A stretch of DNA of 64,000 nt from Tilletiopsis washingtonensis (GCF_003144115.1 NW_020312012.1:357442-421441); one strand, 5' to 3'; counted from the stretch's first letter, positions 34,923-46,743 are shown. The notes: generated by a model not told the origin, from the sequence alone. Program-made: numbers and translations.

Positions 34923-36897
34923 TCATGCTCTCGGGAACGACTCGGTGAAGAAGTCGCGCACGTCATCTGCGAGCGCCTCCGGGTTGTCGCTGGAGAAACG
35001 GCAGGCGTGAGTGTCTAAGACCGCGAACAAGATGCAGGCGGCATTCTCTCACAGCGCAGCAAAGTGTCCTCCCTTCTCGTGCGTGCGGTAGAAGACGAGA
35101 TTGAGGCCGCAGCGCGGGATCCACGCCTTTGGCGAGCCGGCGAGCTCGTACGGGAAGCCCGAGTCTGTGGGAGGGGTTAGCAGGGCCTGGAGCCGGCGTT
35201 CTGCGATGCATCACGCACGTCCGTACGGCTTGTCACGCGCAGGCGCAGTGAGCTTGCGGTCGGTGCCGAGCTGGTACATCAGGCCGCCCATCTCCTTGTA
35301 CGGTAGGAAGGCTGCGGCGATCGTGAGCGGCGGGAGAGCAGCGGTCAGCCGGACGTTGCTTACAGGTGTGGCTGAGCGAAGGAAAGCATCAGTGAGATGC
35401 TATGCTACGTCGGACGCACCGCGGCACTCACATCGTGCCGGACAGCCAGTAAAGCGTCACGTTGATTCTGTGGAGCCATATCAGTCTCCGCCTCTACGCC
35501 TGGCCTGCGCAGCTCGGCTCACAGGAGATTCTCATCGTTGATGCCGCTGCTGCTGTCGGCTTTGCTCTTCGGTGCGAACGCAGGAGCGCCCGGGTCGCTC
35601 CAGCCTAGCGAATGGGAGTCAACAGGGGCAGCGCTGCATGCATGCTCAGCCGCGCGGCTCACCTTGGAATTTCTGCATTTGGCCACCGGCACCGCAGGTC
35701 GTGAGCACAACGCTTCTTCAGAGCCCATCAAACTCACGTCCAGGAACCAGCTGTGCGCGAGCGACGTCAGCTGCAGCTCAGCGCTTCTCGTTCCTGACAG
35801 ACGCACCTGAGTACCGCCACCGGCGAGTCGTGCATGCCGTAGCCAAGCGACGCGGGCTTCGTGCTCTGGATCGAATAGTAGCCGAAGCCCTGGTCGAGGT
35901 AGTCCAGGCCGCGCTTGACGAGGCCCGTCTCGAAGTCGGAGAACAGCCAGGGCATAGTGCGCGCCGCCAGACCCTTGGCGCCGACCTTCTCGGCAGCGAT
36001 GATGGCCGAGGCGTACATCGGCGGGTTGGGCACGATGAAGTTGGTGTGGTACGCCTTGCAGCCCGGGTGGTTGGCCAGGAAGCGCGTCACCTGTCGGAGC
36101 ATCGTTGTGAGCGCCGAGGCGTTCGACGGGCCAATCAAAAGCACGCACAGCATAGCCCCAGTCGCCGCCCTGAGCAGCATACGACTTGTAGCCCAGCACC
36201 TCAGTCATGAGCGTGTCAAAGACTCGCGCCGTGTCCTGAAGCGTCCAGCCCTGGCGCGGCGGCGGGCCGGAGAGGCCGTAGCCGGGCAGCGAGGGCACGA
36301 CGACGTGGAAGGACGTGCCCTTGTCGGACTGTGCCGAGAGGCGGTCGAGAATGAGGTCGGCCTCGAAGAAGGACTGTGGAGGAATCAGCAAGAGCGCAAG
36401 TTGCAGCAGGAGCAGTGCTCACGCCAGGCCAGCCGTGGCTGCGCGGGGCTGGTCAGCGTGGCAAGTGGAGGACAGGGCTCGGCAGACGCACCTGAAGATG
36501 AGCGGCACCGCGTCCGGATCCTTCGACTTGGCGATCTGGTAGTGCACAGAGATGCCCTCGATCTCGACGAGGAAGTGGGGGTGCCTATGATGGCACAGGT
36601 AAGCTCTGCCTCGCACATGCGCTGCCCGCCAGCCACGCACCGGTTGATGCGCTTCTCCACGCCCTTCCACCACTTCTGCACGCCTCCACCCTCGGCGTGC
36701 GAGCCGTCCGAGCGCGCCGGCGCACCGCTCTTCCAGTCGGCAAGAATCTGCTTGAGCTTGCCGAGCTCCGTGCCGTACTTCCAGCCGGCGTCGGGCACGA
36801 TGGGCGTGTCGGGCAGGTGGGCGTCGTCCAGCCGGCGCGCCAGACGCTCCAGCGTGGCGTCGGGGAACTCGAAGCGGATCGGCTTGAGAGTGGCCAT
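34923..36897 (-). CDS. Microsomal-type epoxide hydrolase (EHN family), 13 exons
   Basis: Exons in order: 36641-36897, 36492-36584, 36423-36438, 36149-36373, 35807-36090, 35738-35750, 35663-35672, 35523-35604, 35432-35467, 35364-35371, 35219-35311, 35053-35164, 34923-34989; 431 residues, normal for the family. The EHN N-terminal region begins PIRFEFPDATLERLARRL. The oxyanion motif HGWPG is encoded almost entirely by a 16-nt exon. The nucleophile Asp lies in QGGDWGYAV, and the catalytic His in EKGGHFAAL near the C-terminus. YYSIQSTKPASLGYGMHDSP and SFLPYKEMGG are conserved family stretches. The enzyme adds water to epoxides, typically from xenobiotics or oxidised lipids. Exons of 16, 13, 10 and 8 nt are each needed to restore conserved sequence. 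The gene diverges from the catalase gene. Confidence 0.88.
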
Positions 36898-38360
36898 CTT
36901 TGCTAGGGGTAGCGAGGGGTGATGGAGAGAGGTGCAAGGCGGCGGATCGGAGCTGCAACGGATGCCTCCACTTGGCGCCAAGCGAGATCGACGCGGCCGG
37001 CTTTCGCTTCTGCCGGGCCCGTGCGAGAGGTGGAGATCCGAATGGTCTAGAAGCGCGTCCAGCTCGCACCCATCCCTGTACTTCCTCCGCTGCCGTCGAA
37101 GGTTTGCTGTCAATGCTCCCTCTTTGACGTTCAATATTCAAGCCCAGTCAAGGTGCAGGCCTTCGAGCTTCTTCAGCTCGCTCCCGCTAGGCAGAGCACC
37201 CGCGCTGGCACGCCAGGTTCGCCTCCTTCGCACACATTTCTCGCGCCTCTGCCGCGTTGAGCAATCGGCCGCCACCACAACCCGCTGTCGCAGCTCCATC
37301 CGATGGCGTCAAGCGCCGGCGCCGCTGTCGTCGGCATGTGACATCGGGCATCCCTCCGAGCAGAACGGGCAAAGCTCGAGCCGCTCGCCAAGCTCCAGAG
37401 TCGAAACGCCGAAGGATGGTCACACGCTCTGGCTCGGAGGGTGACATAAGCAGGCCTCAGTGCATGCTCGCTCGCCAGCCAATCACGGCGCGCGTCTGGC
37501 CATCAAGTGCCTGGGGCGAGATGAGAGGTCGTGAAACAGAGTGGGCTCGGACTGCCGCTGTCTGCGAGATGCTGCTGCGCAGAAAGGAAGGCCAGCAGCG
37601 CAACAGCGAGCAAAGAGTGTGGGGTCGAGCTGCAGGAGGCTGCACGTGCATGCATGCATGGGAGGAGGGCGCTGTCCAAGCGTGCAAGGGCGCTCGCCGT
37701 TGCTGCCGCTGCAGTGCGGGGAAGGCAAGCGGCAGCGAATGAAGCGAGGGCAGGAGCGAGCAAGAAGGCGAGCGTGGACGGCAGAGCGGCATGCTGCCGG
37801 GCGACAGCCGCCGGCGAGCTGCGGCTGTCGAGGGCACGCTGCGAGGGACGGGTGCCGCGTGGACGCCTGATGAGCCCAGCCTTCCTCGGAGCGGAGGCCG
37901 TTGACACTGTTTTTCGCGCTGAGCGCGCTCTAACGTTGGCTGAGCGCGGAGGGAAATGTCTCGAGCGCTCCTGCGGCGAGGCGGCGACAGGAGAAGCACA
38001 TCGACGCAGGCGGTGGAAGCTTTCCGGTGGCGGCGCGGCGATGATGGAGCGGCACTGACGGCACGGCGGCGGCACGGCTGCAGCGGTGCACGGGCGCGCG
38101 GCGCCGCCTCGCTCGCCGAGTGCCGAGGCGGTCGCCGGTCGCGGCGCCACACAGGCGGCGTGCCCAGCGCATGCGCGCGCTCATCACCGTGCGGCGCGCG
38201 GGTGAGATGGGCACTTTGCCCATGTGCCTTCTACCGCCTCTTGCAGCCGGCAGTCTAGTAGTCCTTGCCACGCCCCGCCGCAGAGTATATAAATCTCGTC
38301 GGCACTGCTCTCGCTCGCGCATCGCCACCCACCAAACCCACCACACATCAAACATCCACC
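36898..38360. other. Shared divergent region, epoxide hydrolase and catalase
   Basis: 1.46 kb separate the two start codons. A TATA box serves the catalase side. CCAAT-like pentamers occur (for example in GCCAGCCAATCACG near 37475-37488). Open frames on both strands overlap and look random. Confidence 0.45.
38286..38293 (+). promoter_or_regulatory. TATA box of catalase gene
   Basis: TATATAAA lies 68-75 bases upstream of the catalase ATG in otherwise GC-rich DNA, a normal distance for a fungal TATA element. It suggests an inducible, strongly regulated promoter, as is common for catalases. Confidence 0.7.
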
Positions 38361-40222
38361 ATGCCATCTGCATCTGTCTGGAAGGCCGGCCCGGAGAACG
38401 TGAGCAGCGCACGACGCCAGCCGGCGCGACCACCTTCTCACCTACTCTCGCAGGTCACCTACACGACGTCCAACGGCGCGCCCTTCCCTGAGCCGTACCA
38501 GACGCAGCGCGTCTCGAACGGCAAGAAAAACATTGGCGGCCCGCTGCTGCTGCAGGACTTCCACCGTGAGTGCAGCATCAGAGTCAGACGCGTTCGGCGC
38601 TGACGGCACGCCACAGACATCGACCTGCTCGCGCACTTCGACCGCGAGCGCATCCCCGAGCGCGTCGTCCACGCCAAGGGCGGCGGTGCGCACGGTGTCT
38701 TTGAGGCCACGCACGACGTGAGCGACATCTGCTGCGCCAAGTTCCTCGAGCAGGGCAAGAAGACGCCGCTCACCGTGCGCTGGTCGACCGTCGGCGGCGA
38801 GAGCGGCTCCGCCGACACGGCCCGCGACCCGCGCGGCTTCTCCGTCAAGCTGCGCACGGAGGAGGGCAACTACGACTGGGTCTTCAACAACACGCCCATC
38901 TTCTTCCTGCGTGACCCGGCCAAGTTGTGAGTTAAATAGCGGAACGCGCGCGGAGGCGGAGGTGTGGCGCGCGCGCGGCGCGTCCGGCGCGCCACCACCT
39001 CCTCCATCCCCGATCGCCTCCCTCCCTCGCCACCATCCCCTACTCACTCTCCTCCTCCTTTACAGTCCTCATTTCATCCACACTCAGAAGCGCGTTAGTT
39101 TTAAGGGGTTGAGAGGGTGTAGGAGGGCTTTGGGGTGTTCTGGGGTGCCGGGCGTGTCTTTGGGTGCCCTCTGGTGATCCGCCGTTCATTTGGCTGACCA
39201 CTTCCGACCCACAGGACCCCCAGACGCACCTTAAGGACAACGACATGTTCTGGGACTACCTGTCGCAGAACCCGGAGAGCGTGCACCAGGTCATGATCCT
39301 CATGGGCGACCGCGGCATTCCCAAGGGCCACCGCCACCAGCACGGCTACTCGGGCCACACGTTCAAGCTCGTCAACGAGCAGGGCAACTGGGTTTACGCG
39401 CAGTGGCACCTGCGCAGCGACTCGGGCTTCAAGCACTACACGCAGGAGGAGGGTGTCAAGCTCGCGGGCGAGAACCCCGACATCCACAACCAGGAGCTCT
39501 TCGAGCAGATCGAGGCCGGCGACTTCCCGACGTGGACGGTCTCGCTGCAGACGATGACGCAGGAACAGGCCGAGAAGTGGGAGCACAGCGTGTTCGACCT
39601 GACCAAGGTCTGGCCGCACAGCGAGTACCCGCTGCGCCCCGTCGGCAAGCTCACCGTCAACAAGAACCCGGAGAACTACTTTGCCGAGATCGAGCAGGTC
39701 GCCTTCGCGCCGAGCCACCTCGTGCCCGGCATCGAGCCCTCGGCCGACCCGGTGCTGCAGTCGCGCCTCTTCTCGTACCCCGACACGCACCGCCACCGCC
39801 TCGGCGTCAACTACCAGCAGATTCCCGTCAACGCACCGCTGGTGCCGGTGGCGAACTTCCAGCGCGACGGCGCGATGACGGTGAACGGCAACCAGGGCGC
39901 GCGCCCCAACTACCAGTCGACGGTCGTGCCGCTGCAGTACACGAAGCGCCCCGTCGTGCACAGCGCGACGCACGACGACTTTGCCGCCTCGTCGATCGGC
40001 AACTTCCTCAGCGAGGTCAACGACCTCGACTTTGTGCAGCCGCGCGCGCTGTGGGAGAAGGTCTTCGACGACGGCGCCAAGGAGCGCTTCATCAACAACG
40101 TCTCGGGCCACCTCGGCGGCTGCAAGAGCAAGGAGATCCAGCTGCGCCAGCTCGCCGTCTTCAAGCGTGTGCACCCCGACATTGCCGCGCGCATCGGCGA
40201 GAAGATCGGCGTCTCCGCCTAG
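38361..40222 (+). CDS. Catalase (monofunctional haem, small-subunit type)
   Basis: Five exons (38361-38399, 38454-38565, 38617-38926, 39066-39093, 39215-40222) encode 498 residues, typical of small-subunit catalases. Landmarks: [19 protein letters not shown] with the catalytic His; [40 protein letters not shown] with the catalytic Asn; and the proximal haem motif [14 protein letters not shown] with the Tyr ligand. The enzyme splits hydrogen peroxide into water and oxygen. No signal peptide is visible and the C-terminus GVSA is not a canonical peroxisomal PTS1, so a cytosolic location is most likely. Exon 4 is only 28 nt (encodes PHFIHTQKR) and sits between a C-rich and a G-rich intron. Confidence 0.95.
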
Positions 40223-40551
40223 GAACTTCGCGGCCGTCTATGAAGGCACGATTCCAGCCGGGCTCGGATGCCGCAAGCACCCGCCACGCGGATCTCAGAG
40301 AGGCCCGGCCCGGATAGTGTCGCGGCCGTAGCCATCCCCATCTCTGTTCGCAACGCGCCTTCCCGTGGGCTGCCGTCTAGCCCCTGCTCTTCATCCCCTG
40401 GCTCTGCCGCCTCTTCATGGGACCGTCGGTTCCTCACCCCTTCCCTTCTACGTCTGTACGCCCCTTCGTTACCCGCTATGACCAATGCACACCTCTTCGC
40501 GCTACTTCAGTCTGTGTGCAGCGCAGTTATCGTGATACATTGCTCCGCCCC
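40223..40551. other. Convergent 3' intergenic region
   Basis: About 330 bases between the stops of catalase (+) and the zinc-knuckle gene (-). It should contain both 3' untranslated regions. Nothing else is seen. Confidence 0.4.
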
Positions 40552-43064
40552 TCAGTAGCCACCGTTGTACTGCGGCCGGAAGCCCCGGCTGTCGCTCTGC
40601 GGCGCACGGCGCTCGCCGTCGTCGCGCGAGTACGGCCCGAAGCTGGGCTCGCCGCGCGAGCGGTTCTCATGGCCGGCGCGGCGAGAGCGTGCCTCCTCGG
40701 CCAAGCGGTTGCGCTCGCGATCGCGGCGGCTCTGCTCGCGGCGCGCGTCCTCGTCGATGCGCTCGCTGCTGCCGCCACCAGCGGCCACACGAGCCTGGTG
40801 TGCGGCGCGGTCGCGCTCGCTCTGCTCCTTGCGCTGCCGCATGCGCTCGTTCTTGGAGCTCTTCTTGCCGCCCTTGCGGTCAGAGCGACCGGAGCGCGAG
40901 TGCGAGTCGTCAGAGTCCGAGTCGGAGTCCATGTCGCGACGAGGGCGCTTGCTGCTGCTGCCGCCGTTGCGCGGACTGCTCCCGGAGGCTAGCCGCTCGG
41001 CAAGCGACTGCCCCTGCCGGCCGGCGTGCGAGCCCTTGCTGCCAGACGGCGCCGAGTGGCGGTCGAACCAGTCAGGCTCCTCGTCGCGCTCAGCCTCCTC
41101 ATGCCGACGACGCTTCGACGCCTGCTCGTCGCGCGAGCTTGTGCGCGAGCTGCCGTGGTCGGGCTGGCGTCGCGCGCGGCTGTGGCCTCGGCCTGCAGGA
41201 CGAATGCCGGCGAAGAGGTCGTCGACCGTCTGTGCAGCGCCGCGGCTCGGGTCTGCGGCCAAATGCATCGATGCGCCGGGCCCGACCGAAAACTCGATGC
41301 CAGCACCGGCCCGCGACGCCGGCATGTGGTGGCTCTGGCGGGAGCCGCCTGCGCCGCGACTGTCGCCATACGACGTCTCCCACGGATCCGGTGCGTCGGG
41401 CAGGTACTGGCCAAATGGCCCGGAGCGCGACAGGAAGTCGCTGAACGTCGACGGGTCGCCAGACGAGCGCGTCGGGTTGCAGCGCGGCAGCGGGCAGTCA
41501 TCGCCCCAGTGAGAGCCGGCAGCCGCGCAATTGTAGCACCACAGCACCTGGACAGGACATCAGCGAGGAGGCCCGAGTGCCGTGCGTGACCGCACTCACC
41601 GCTGGGTCCCAGTCGCGCGCCGGGCTGCGCTCGCGCTTCTTCCGCGCCGCATCATCCTCGCCACTCGACACTGCCATGTCGCTGCCCGACGCATTGCCAT
41701 CGCTCTCATCCGCACCCATCGCCTTGCGCCGGCGGAAGCGCCGCCACTCGCCGTTCGTGCTGAACGCGTAGATGCGCCACAGCGTCGGGCAGTTCTTCTC
41801 CACGTGGCGCGGCGAGCCGCAACGCGCGCACGAGGACTGGTAGCCGCCATGCCGCCGCGGCACGGGACAGTTCTGCGAGCGATGGCCAGTGTTGCCGCAG
41901 CGGAAGCAGACGACGCCGAGCGGGCAGTCGCGCGTCGAGTGCTCGTCCAGCGCTCCGCAAGCGAGGCACTGAGGGCAGCGTCAGCAGCAGCCATCGGCCG
42001 CACCACGGCAGCCGACTCACCTGCGAGTGCGTGCAGCCCTTCTTGTCGTGCCCAAGCTCGCCACAGACAGGACACTCCTCGCGCGCCAGGCGCTCCGCCT
42101 TCTCCTCTGCATCGTAGTAGCGGCCCTTGCCCGACGTGTCGTCCAGCTGCGCATAGTCGCCCAGCTCGCCCTGCGCAGCCAAGTCGTCCTTGCGCGCCTC
42201 TTCCTCCTGCGCTGCCGTGCGCTCAGGCGACGCCGCCGGCGCATCGATCTGCACGTGTCCCGGCAGCAGCAGGCCGTTCACCTGCTGCTCCTGGCGCAGC
42301 GGCGACGGCGCGCGCACGACGGGCTTGGCGAGCGCCTCGAGGCCGAACGGCTGCGACGGCGCCGCGTCGAGGGTGAAGGAGGCATCGCCCATCCACTCGC
42401 CCTCCTCCTCCTCAGCCTCTTCCTCCTTCGGCGCAGCAACGCGCGCAGAGCTCGACGGGCCAGCGGCGCTCGGACCGGCATCGTCTGGAAAGGTGAATGC
42501 GGCGTCGAAGCGAGGCACCTCGTCGGCCTTGCGTGATGCTGACTCGGCCTTCATGGCTGCGCGAGGTGCAGAGCTGGCCTCTTTCCTGGGCATCGGCAGT
42601 TTGGGCGCGGGCGCGCGGTGCTGGGCCTGCTGGGCGCGGTATCGCTCCTCGCGCGACCGCTCTCCCTCAGCCGTATCGACGATCTGCTTGCTCTTCTTCT
42701 TGGCACCCGCTGCTGCCGGCCCTGCTGGTGCCGCAGCCTGCTTCGCGGCCTTGCGCTCCTGGGCCGCCTTGACCTCGGCCTCGTGGCGCGCCTTTCGCTC
42801 GGCTTTTCTGGCTGCTGCCGCCTTGCGCTGCTCTTTCGCCTGCGCAGCTGCGTCTATCTTGGCCTGGTTTGCAGCTTTCTTGGCGGCCTTCTTCTCCTGC
42901 GCCGCCTTCTCCGCTGCCTCGTGGATGGCGCGGCGCTCGGCCTTGGACACGACCTTGTGATTGATGAAGCCTTCGGCGAAGGTGGGCTCGGTGGAGTCTG
43001 CCGGGGCGGAGCGCCGCGACATGGAATGCGGCGGGATGCTGGGATTCACCTTCCGCCTGGTCAT
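40552..43064 (-). CDS. Zinc-knuckle protein, AIR1/AIR2-like (TRAMP RNA-binding subunit type)
   Basis: Three exons in order (42021-43064, 41600-41968, 40552-41547) encode 802 residues, or 788 if translation starts at the in-frame ATG at 43022. A Lys/Ala/Glu-rich predicted coiled coil (~25-120) and an acidic stretch precede five CCHC knuckles: CPVCGELGHDKKGC, CLACGALDEHSTRDC, CFRCGNTGHRSQNC, CARCGSPRHVEKNC and CYNCAAAGSHWGDDC. The knuckle array and the WRIYAF stretch after knuckle 4 resemble Air1/Air2, which link Trf4/5 and Mtr4 in the nuclear TRAMP polyadenylation complex. The C-terminal 330 residues are rich in Arg/Ser/Asp (RRDMDSDSDSDDSHSRSGR). Yeast Air proteins are about half this length, so extra roles are possible. 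Confidence 0.8.
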
Positions 43065-43357
43065 CTCCCAGGTGAGCCGCAGTGCGGACCGACGGCGGAG
43101 GGGGCGAGAGCGGTGCCGGCAGGAAGGAAGTGGAGCTGAGGTGAGCCTTGCCGGTCAGCGCTGGCCAAATTATCGAGCGCCGGCCGATCACGTGCGCTGC
43201 GCCCGCACGGGGCTCATGCTGTGAGGCTTGGCTCGCCGGCTGGCCGAGGAGCGCACGCGCCGCCGATCTCCGCCTCTCCCCACATCCATCCTCCACCCTC
43301 TCGCAGCCGCGTCACTCCTTCTCAGCAGCTGCCTGGCGCTCATCTCCGCGCACTTAC

Positions 43358-44780
43358 ATGTCCTTCAACGATCTCGAGCGCGGCACCGGCGGCGCCGGCA
43401 ATGGCGCACACGGCTCGCCCTCGCGCGGCGGCGCAGCCGGTGGCCTGACGGGCTCCGTGGGGCGAGCCGGCGCCGCACCTCGCCATTCGGGCTCCTTCAC
43501 GCCGCTGCCGCTCTACCGTGCACCGCCATCATCCAACGCCGCATCGAACAGCACACACGCCGCCATCGACGTCGAGGCTGCCGGTGCAGCTGGCAGTGCG
43601 CCCAGCGAGGTGGAGCTCGAGTTTGAGCGCCTCGCCAAGCGCATGGGCATCCAGATCTTCAAGCTCAACTCCAACGTCGCGGGCATTGAGAAGCTGGTGG
43701 AGCTGTCGAGCAAGAGCGGAGGCACGGGTGCTGGCAAGGACCGCGACTGGACCAAGTCTGTGTGAGTCAGATGTGCACAGGTGGAGGCCAAGACCAGCCG
43801 CCGATGCTTCGCTTTGGGGCGGCCTGAGCACGGCACGCTTGCCTCGCAACGTGTCGCTGCTTGTGACTCCTTCTCGCTGCATTGATGTCTGTGCTGCAGT
43901 CATCTCACGCACGATCTCATGCGCAGGGCCGACCTCACCTCGACGACACAATCGCTCTCGAGCTCGCTGCTCTCGGACATGAAGCAGCTGGGCGCGCTGC
44001 GCTGCTCGGGCCAGGCGCAAAAGATCGCGCTCAACAAGCTGCGCTCGGACCTCGAGGCGGCACTCAAGGGCTTCAAGCAGGCGCAGCTGCGCGGCGCAGA
44101 GGCTGGACGTAAGGCTGTGGAGGGCGAGCGGAGAAAGCAGGAGGGCAACCGGAAGTGAGTGGCAGCAGTACTGCCCCTGAGCAGCGGCAAGAGCTCGTGC
44201 TGAACAGACCGCTCCGCAGAGCCCTCGAGACGACGCCTCTCATCAACGTCGCCGACCCCTCAGCTGCACCAGACTCTTCTGCGCAGTCACAGGAAGAGGC
44301 AGGCGAGCAACAAGAGCAGGCTCAGGCGCAGGCGGTCGCGCAGGTCGGGCCATCGCAGGCCGAGGTGGAGTTCCAGGAGGCGCTTATCTCCGAGCGCGAG
44401 GCCGAGATCCGCGAGATCGAGAGCGGCATCCATGAGCTCAACGAGATCTTCCGCGATCTGGGCACGATCGTGCAGGAGCAGGGCGGCATGATTGGTGAGC
44501 GCAGCTGCGGCCTCTTGCTGCATCGACGCCGAGGCTCACGCTCGCTTCCGTGCAGACAACATCGAGTACAACGTGCAGACCATCGCCACGCATACCGGCG
44601 CCGCCGACCGGGAACTCGTGAGCGCTCACGAGTACCAGCGCAAGGCCGGCAAGCGTGCTGCATGTCTGCTCGCCGTGGTCGGCTTCGTCGTCGCGATCGT
44701 GCTCATCGCGGTGAGTCTTCCCGGCTGCATTGGCCCACCATCCAACACGCTCACACGTCCACGTGCAGGCTCTGAGCTGA
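43358..44780 (+). CDS. Qa-SNARE syntaxin (Pep12/endosomal type)
   Basis: Five exons (43358-43761, 43900-44154, 44220-44494, 44556-44710, 44769-44780) encode 366 residues. An N-terminal three-helix Habc region (~90-210) precedes the SNARE helix: ELNEIFRDLGTIVQEQGGMI, DNIEYNVQTIATHT, then ADRELVSAHEYQRKAGKRAA. The central-layer Gln and the DLGTIVQEQG signature are Qa type. The C-terminus is a single hydrophobic tail anchor (CLLAVVGFVVAIVLIAALS) that stops at once, with no lumenal domain. The Pep12 branch drives fusion at late endosomes and prevacuoles. The final coding exon has only three codons plus stop. The gene diverges from the zinc-knuckle gene with under 300 bases between starts. Confidence 0.88.
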
Positions 44781-45200
44781 TGCCGGGCAGTGCGCTACAC
44801 ACTACCCATCCAGCTATCCGTCTCCATACCTGTTCCATCGCCCTGCCTCTCCGTGTTACCAGAGTCCTGCCTCCTCCTGCGCGCCCTCGTCGTGCCTATA
44901 CCGCTGCTAGGCGTCAAGCCGAGTTTCATTGTCATTGCGTGACCGAGTGAGAGGCAACAGGCCCGGAGATGTGCGTGGTCGGCAGGGGAAGAGACGTGAT
45001 GCAACGACGAGGGAGAGAAGGGCAAGCCGAGCGCATGTAGGGTGAGAAGAAAGGGCGTCGCGGGAGCGTGCGAGTGTATGTGGGGCGTCTCGAGGAAGCA
45101 CAGATGAGCATGAAGGAGGAGGGAGGAAACCGCGACGGATGAGTTGAGAAGGAGCAGCGAAGAGGCAGGTGCAGAAGTGGCGGGCGCGGCGCAAACGCTA
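44781..45200. other. Convergent 3' intergenic region
   Basis: 420 bases between the stops of the syntaxin (+) and cyclin (-) genes. Probably both 3' untranslated regions; nothing else is visible. Confidence 0.4.
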
Positions 45201-46743
45201 TCAGCCAACGCCCGAGACGCCACCGTGGACGTCGCTGCTGCGCTTGCGTGCATGAGCATCGGGACTGGCGCCAGATGAAGCGTCCGAGTAAGCAGGTGGC
45301 GACGTGTGGTGCCGTCGCTTGCCGTGACGCTCCTCCTCGGGCGCACGCTGAACGCCGGCGGCAGGCGCCTCGTCGACGACCATGTCGCCGCCGCCGTTGC
45401 TGCTCTCGTACGACGACGAGGCCTCGGCCATCGAGACGTCGTTGGCGGACTGCGTCGGGGCGACGACTTCGGACGGCTTGGGCTCGGCGAGGACGTAGGA
45501 GGCGTGCGAGCGCACGAGAGAGGCGTAGTAGTGCTGCAGCAGCACACCGCTGCACTGCACGTCGGATAGCGCTGATCAGCGCAGGCACAACGCTTGCACA
45601 CGAGGCCATGACTCACCGTCAGACGCCAGTCGATGATGCTGAGGAACTCCTTCTCCAGCATGTTGAGCTCAATGAGCGAGATACCGCCAACACGCGCGTA
45701 GTGGCCTGACTCGAGAGTCAGCAAGAAGAAGCCGCAATGCAGGTCGAGGCGCGCTCACCGTTCGTGCTGAACGCATCGCACAGCGCCTTGCTGGCGCACA
45801 CGACAGCGGCACAGGTGAAGCGATGCACGGTCAGGCTGCACACAGTGAAGCCCTCCATGCGCTCGCAGACGCGGTCGATGTAGACGAGCAAGATGAGAGC
45901 GCAGGCCTTGTCGAGCGAAGTGTAGCGCGCAATGCGCCGCAGGTACGAGGTGATGGTGATGCCGGGCGTGGCGCGCGAGTGGAAGCGCGTCAATGCGGAA
46001 GGGTGCAATGGCAGATGGTCGTTGTGCGAGGTGAGCCGCGTGAGCATGTCCGCTGCAGGCAAAGCGTCAGCGAGTGCAAAGGCGAAGCGGATAGAGGCAG
46101 TGCGCAAAGCCGTGCCGTCGACCAGCGCAGCTGCAGCTGCAGATCCTCGAGGCACGGGGCAGCACGAACACATCCCAGCAAGGCAGCTTGCGCTCGAGAT
46201 GACCCGGCGCGCCCACTCACCGACCAGTAGCACCACGTCGTCCACGTCCGCATCCTCGAAAGTGGCCGGCAGCTCTCGCTTCTCCTCAATCTCCACTTCC
46301 CGCACGCCCGGCTCCTTGAGTGCCTCTCTCGCCGCCGGCAGGGCTCCAGCTGCGTCTGTCAAGACAGTCGCCGGACCCGAGTGACTGGCCGAAGAGCTGC
46401 CTTGCTCGGGAGACGTCTGCTGCGAACTGCCTGCCGAGACGGACGCATCGGCTTGCAGCCCGAGCTCTTCGACTGTACGAGCAGCGGCAGACGAGCCAAA
46501 GATGACGTCTGACGGCGAGGCTTTCTTCGGCGCGGCAGCCGCGAGGGAAGAAGAGGATGCGCTGCGCAGGGAAGAGGAGGCAGCTGCAGCAGCGACGTGC
46601 GAGCTGCTGCTCCGCTGGTGCTCCTCCACTGAGCTGCTGCCGCCGCCGCCGCGACGCCCGCTACTCGATGCGTACGCCGGCGACGAGCTCGAGGAGGCGA
46701 CGGAGAACTGCGGCGAGACCATGGCGCCGGCGTTGCTGGCCAT
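45201..46743 (-). CDS. Pho80/Pcl-type cyclin
   Basis: Four exons in order (46221-46743, 45759-46052, 45617-45705, 45201-45554) encode 419 residues. The first ~165 residues are Ser/Ala-rich and disordered. The cyclin box (~175-300) shows RFHSRATPGITITSYLRRIA, SLDKACALILLVYIDRV, FTVCSLTVHRFTCAAVVCAS, FSTNGHYARVGGISLIELNM and EKEFLSIIDWRLT, all hallmarks of the Pho80/PREG1 family. These cyclins partner Pho85-type kinases in phosphate, glycogen or cell-cycle control. The C-terminal tail is Ser/Pro/His-rich with RKRSSDVHGGVSG. The start MASNAGAMVSPQFS is favoured over 46875, whose added stretch looks like leader sequence. Confidence 0.88.

Noticed and set aside
39101-40174. 357-codon open frame on the - strand
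   Set aside because: It lies antisense to the main catalase exon and part of its preceding intron; the catalase frame is unambiguous.
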